NCBI RefSeq assembly: GCF_027857615.1
Contig: NZ_JAQIFT010000012.1
Span: forward strand, 1-64,000
DNA: 64,000 nucleotides
Origin: Holtiella tumoricola
Lineage (GTDB): Bacteria; Bacillota; Clostridia; Lachnospirales; Cellulosilyticaceae
Direction: 5' to 3'
Part shown: in pieces, positions 62,498 to 64,000 of the stretch
Position numbering within the stretch: position 1 is the first letter of the stretch
How the letters are laid out: each line of letters opens with the position of its first letter
Position numbers and translations under genes: made by a program
The notes under the pieces: model-generated
Told to the model about the DNA's origin: nothing
The model's input: only the letters and a program-made list of their open reading frames with translations
The model's database searches: none

Positions 62498-62526
62498 ATA
62501 ATATCCATATAAAATGTACAAGTCAA
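62498..62526 (-). promoter_or_regulatory. Leftward promoter for the repressor
   Basis: On the minus strand TTGACT (62526-62521), 17 bases, TATTAT (62503-62498). Operator 1 covers the -35. Confidence 0.65.
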
Positions 62527-62529
62527 CCC
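62515..62529. promoter_or_regulatory. Repressor operator 1
   Basis: TGTACAAGTCAACCC, sharing TGTAC and TCAAC at fixed spacing with operators 2 and 3. Overlaps the leftward -35. Confidence 0.6.
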
Positions 62530-62556
62530 AAAAGTAAAAATAAAAATCCTAAATAT

Positions 62557-62571
62557 GTGTTGACAAGTACA
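62557..62571. promoter_or_regulatory. Repressor operator 2
   Basis: GTGTTGACAAGTACA, the same site in the opposite direction. Overlaps the rightward -35. Confidence 0.6.
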
Positions 62572-62588
62572 AAATATTGGTTTAATAT
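62560..62588 (+). promoter_or_regulatory. Rightward early promoter
   Basis: TTGACA (62560-62565), 17 bases, TAATAT (62583-62588). Starts the early phage operon beginning at 62651. Confidence 0.7.
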
Positions 62589-62602
62589 GTACCTATCAAC
62601 CC
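62588..62602. promoter_or_regulatory. Repressor operator 3
   Basis: TGTACCTATCAACCC, starting at the last base of the rightward -10. Confidence 0.6.
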
Positions 62603-62650
62603 GAACGGATCGAGTTGGGTGGATTAATACTAAAGTAAAGGAGGGTGGAT

Positions 62651-62968
62651 ATGGAGTGTCAAGTTATTCAGAAGCAAATGGAGTATATCAAAGAATTAGA
62701 AAGAAAAATCGCAATCCTTGCACCTAAGGAACAAGAGAAAGACTGGAGTTCTATTCGCAATACTGTGATTGAAAGAGCAGAAAAATTAATGAACAGCAAC
62801 ACTGTCAAGGGATATGCTCTTACACAAAATATTACAAGTATTATTAATAAAACACTTGATATAAAAACTATAGTAGCTGTAAAAGGTGAACAAGTAGATA
62901 TAGTGTTAGATATTGCTAACAGAATTATGGATATAGTAGAGGAGTACATAGAGAAAGGCGGTGAATAA
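62651..62968 (+). CDS. Phage early protein, unknown
   Basis: Protein of 105 residues, helical and charged with a coiled-coil start (ECQVIQKQMEYIKELERKIAI). No recognised family. A GTG six bases upstream lies next to the ribosome site AAGGAGGG, so I use the ATG. First gene after the rightward promoter. Confidence 0.6.
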   Translation: MECQVIQKQMEYIKELERKIAILAPKEQEKDWSSIRNTVIERAEKLMNSNTVKGYALTQNITSIINKTLDIKTIVAVKGEQVDIVLDIANRIMDIVEEYIEKGGE

Positions 62969-62969
62969 T

Positions 62970-63146
62970 ATGGTACTAAACAGACAAACAGCCATAGAAG
63001 AAATTATAAAAGGTGTTTTTGATTTAACAGAATTACAGGCTGTTCGTTTAGCAGGAACGATTGAAGGAATGGTTACAACAAATAACTTACAAAAAGTAAG
63101 AAGAAAAAAGGAGGAAGAACAAAATGCCAAAGAATGCATTAGTTAA
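62970..63146 (+). CDS. Small phage early protein, unknown
   Basis: Protein of 58 residues, helical (LNRQTAIEEIIKGVFDLTEL), with a basic, Glu-rich end. An in-frame GTG at 62961 overlaps the ribosome site; the ATG at 62970 is used. Its end overlaps the next gene by 23 bases and carries that gene's AAGGAGG site. Confidence 0.55.
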   Translation: MVLNRQTAIEEIIKGVFDLTELQAVRLAGTIEGMVTTNNLQKVRRKKEEEQNAKECIS

Positions 63147-63861
63147 AAAAGAAAATTTACATAGACCAGTAATGTTTAAGGGACAAACAGTAATTACTAC
63201 AAAAGATTTAGCAAGTGCATATGAAGCAACAGAGCAACATATTCAACAAAATTTCAATAATAATCAAGATAAATTTGAGAAAGGAAAGCATTACATTTTA
63301 TTGCAGGGTAGTGATTTGAAAGAGTTTAAAAGGCAATTCGATGATATCGAAGTGGCTTTAGGAATAAGTAAATATGCTTCACAACTCTATCTTTGGACAG
63401 AACGAGGGGCGAGTCGTCATTGTAAAATCCTAGATACAGACAAAGCATGGGAACAATTTGATTACTTAGAGGAAGTTTACTTTAAGGTTAAGGAGCAAAC
63501 CCTAGACATCAACAAAACTCTAGCAGAATTCAAGGGACAAATAATAGGCTTAGTAGACGAGCAAATAGGAAATGCAATCAAGCAGGTAGAAAAGAAGTGT
63601 TCTGAATACTACAAGCCATCTTGTGCAGATAAATCAAGTATTAGTAGTTACATAAAGAAACGTTTAGATATTACTAAAGCTAATGAAGAGTACGAACTTG
63701 TTAAAGAGCGTGTACTTATTAGATTAGGTGCTAGTAAATGGGAAGATGTAGATGTAGAAACACTAAGGAACTCTATGGATATTATTGACGAGAGTATTCG
63801 AGTGTTAAAGATGGAAAGACCTTATGAGCAGACAAGCTTATTTGATAAGAAAGGAGCATAG
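63124..63861 (+). CDS. Phage antirepressor-type protein (ORF6N and ORF6C domains)
   Basis: Protein of 245 residues. The N-terminal part (about 12-115: VITTKDLASAYEATEQHIQQ, GKHYILLQGSDLKEFK, LWTERGASRHCKILDT) is an ORF6N domain. The C-terminal 100 residues (DKSSISSYIKKRLDITKANE and following) fit ORF6C. Proteins of this build are common in phages near repressors and often act as antirepressors or early regulators. AAGGAGG precedes the ATG inside the preceding gene, so the two are coupled. Confidence 0.82.
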   Translation: MPKNALVKKENLHRPVMFKGQTVITTKDLASAYEATEQHIQQNFNNNQDKFEKGKHYILLQGSDLKEFKRQFDDIEVALGISKYASQLYLWTERGASRHCKILDTDKAWEQFDYLEEVYFKVKEQTLDINKTLAEFKGQIIGLVDEQIGNAIKQVEKKCSEYYKPSCADKSSISSYIKKRLDITKANEEYELVKERVLIRLGASKWEDVDVETLRNSMDIIDESIRVLKMERPYEQTSLFDKKGA

Positions 63862-63902
63862 GACAAAATGTGACTTGAATATATTGCTATGGGGGTGATG
63901 AT

Positions 63903-64000
63903 ATGAAATATATCTTTTTATTAGAAGTAGACAATAAAATAAAGCCTTTTGAAGAAGCTACCCCGCAAGAACTTGAAGTCCTAAATAATAAGGTCAAAAA
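63903..64000 (+). CDS. Phage gene, cut by the window end
   Basis: Starts MKYIFLLEVDNKIKPFEEA after GGGGGTGATGAT and runs open to the window edge (32 codons visible). Mixed beta start, no family can be named. Confidence 0.5.
   Translation, partial: MKYIFLLEVDNKIKPFEEATPQELEVLNNKVK

Overview
The window comes from the chromosome of a low-GC, anaerobic, motile, Gram-positive Clostridia member. A Lachnospirales/Cellulosilyticum-like organism is my best guess. The basis is strongly AT-rich codon use, GGAGG-type ribosome sites, a sodium-pumping biotin decarboxylase, an LTA-synthase-type enzyme, several secreted proteins with copper-amine-oxidase-type (stalk) domains, and a prophage with a large serine recombinase. 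No rRNA or tRNA gene was seen. The species call is inference.

Layout. 1-3.4 kb: minus-strand operon for a sodium-translocating biotin decarboxylase (oadG, biotin carrier, oadB, oadA). 3.5-6.3 kb: a KdpDE-like two-component pair lacking the usual KdpD sensor half, divergent from a DUF368 lipid-carrier translocase. 6.5-12.4 kb: DEAD-box helicase, ArsR-type regulator with an MFS exporter, and a MerR regulator with a MATE exporter. 12.5-16.2 kb: a siderophore uptake operon (YclNOPQ type) behind a Fur-box promoter. 16.3-17.4 kb: a yybP-ykoY (manganese) riboswitch controlling a CaCA cation antiporter. 17.5-26.3 kb: a chemoreceptor, an AfuABC/FbpABC-type ABC importer, and a YesMN-type two-component system that probably controls it. 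26.4-30.1 kb: bioY-bioB-bioD-bioA. 30.1-32.3 kb: a long structured leader with terminator in front of a tandem SGNH hydrolase, then a small membrane protein. 32.5-37.9 kb: TldD/TldE peptidase pair, a second chemoreceptor and a divergent KAS-III-like enzyme. 38-45.2 kb: TPR protein, small exported protein, oligoendopeptidase F, acetyltransferase, a 36-residue protein, and a secreted GHL10 hydrolase. 45.5-48 kb: an unusual minus-strand cluster (Cys-rich TPR-like protein, DUF5685, membrane protein, DUF4430). 48-55 kb: envelope genes (LTA-synthase family, large stalk/PKD-like protein, polysaccharide deacetylase). 54.8-60.4 kb: a second OadB with a 39-residue OadG-like subunit, a MATE exporter, an RseC-like protein and unknowns. 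60.4-64 kb: the left end of a prophage (serine recombinase, SOS-box mini-gene, repressor, operators, early genes, ORF6N/ORF6C protein).

How the genes fit together. The first decarboxylase operon needs biotin, and the window also encodes biotin uptake and the last three biotin synthesis steps. Metal homeostasis recurs (Fur-type iron uptake, manganese-sensing riboswitch). Envelope building and remodelling dominate 43-55 kb. The prophage end shows a readable lysogeny switch: divergent promoters, three related operators and a LexA-like box in front of a tiny gene lying between recombinase and repressor. The most original leads are that mini-gene, the DUF5685 cluster with two Asp-rich motifs reminiscent of isoprenoid synthases, the unassigned leader RNA at 30.2-30.5 kb, and the orphan OadB/OadG pair.
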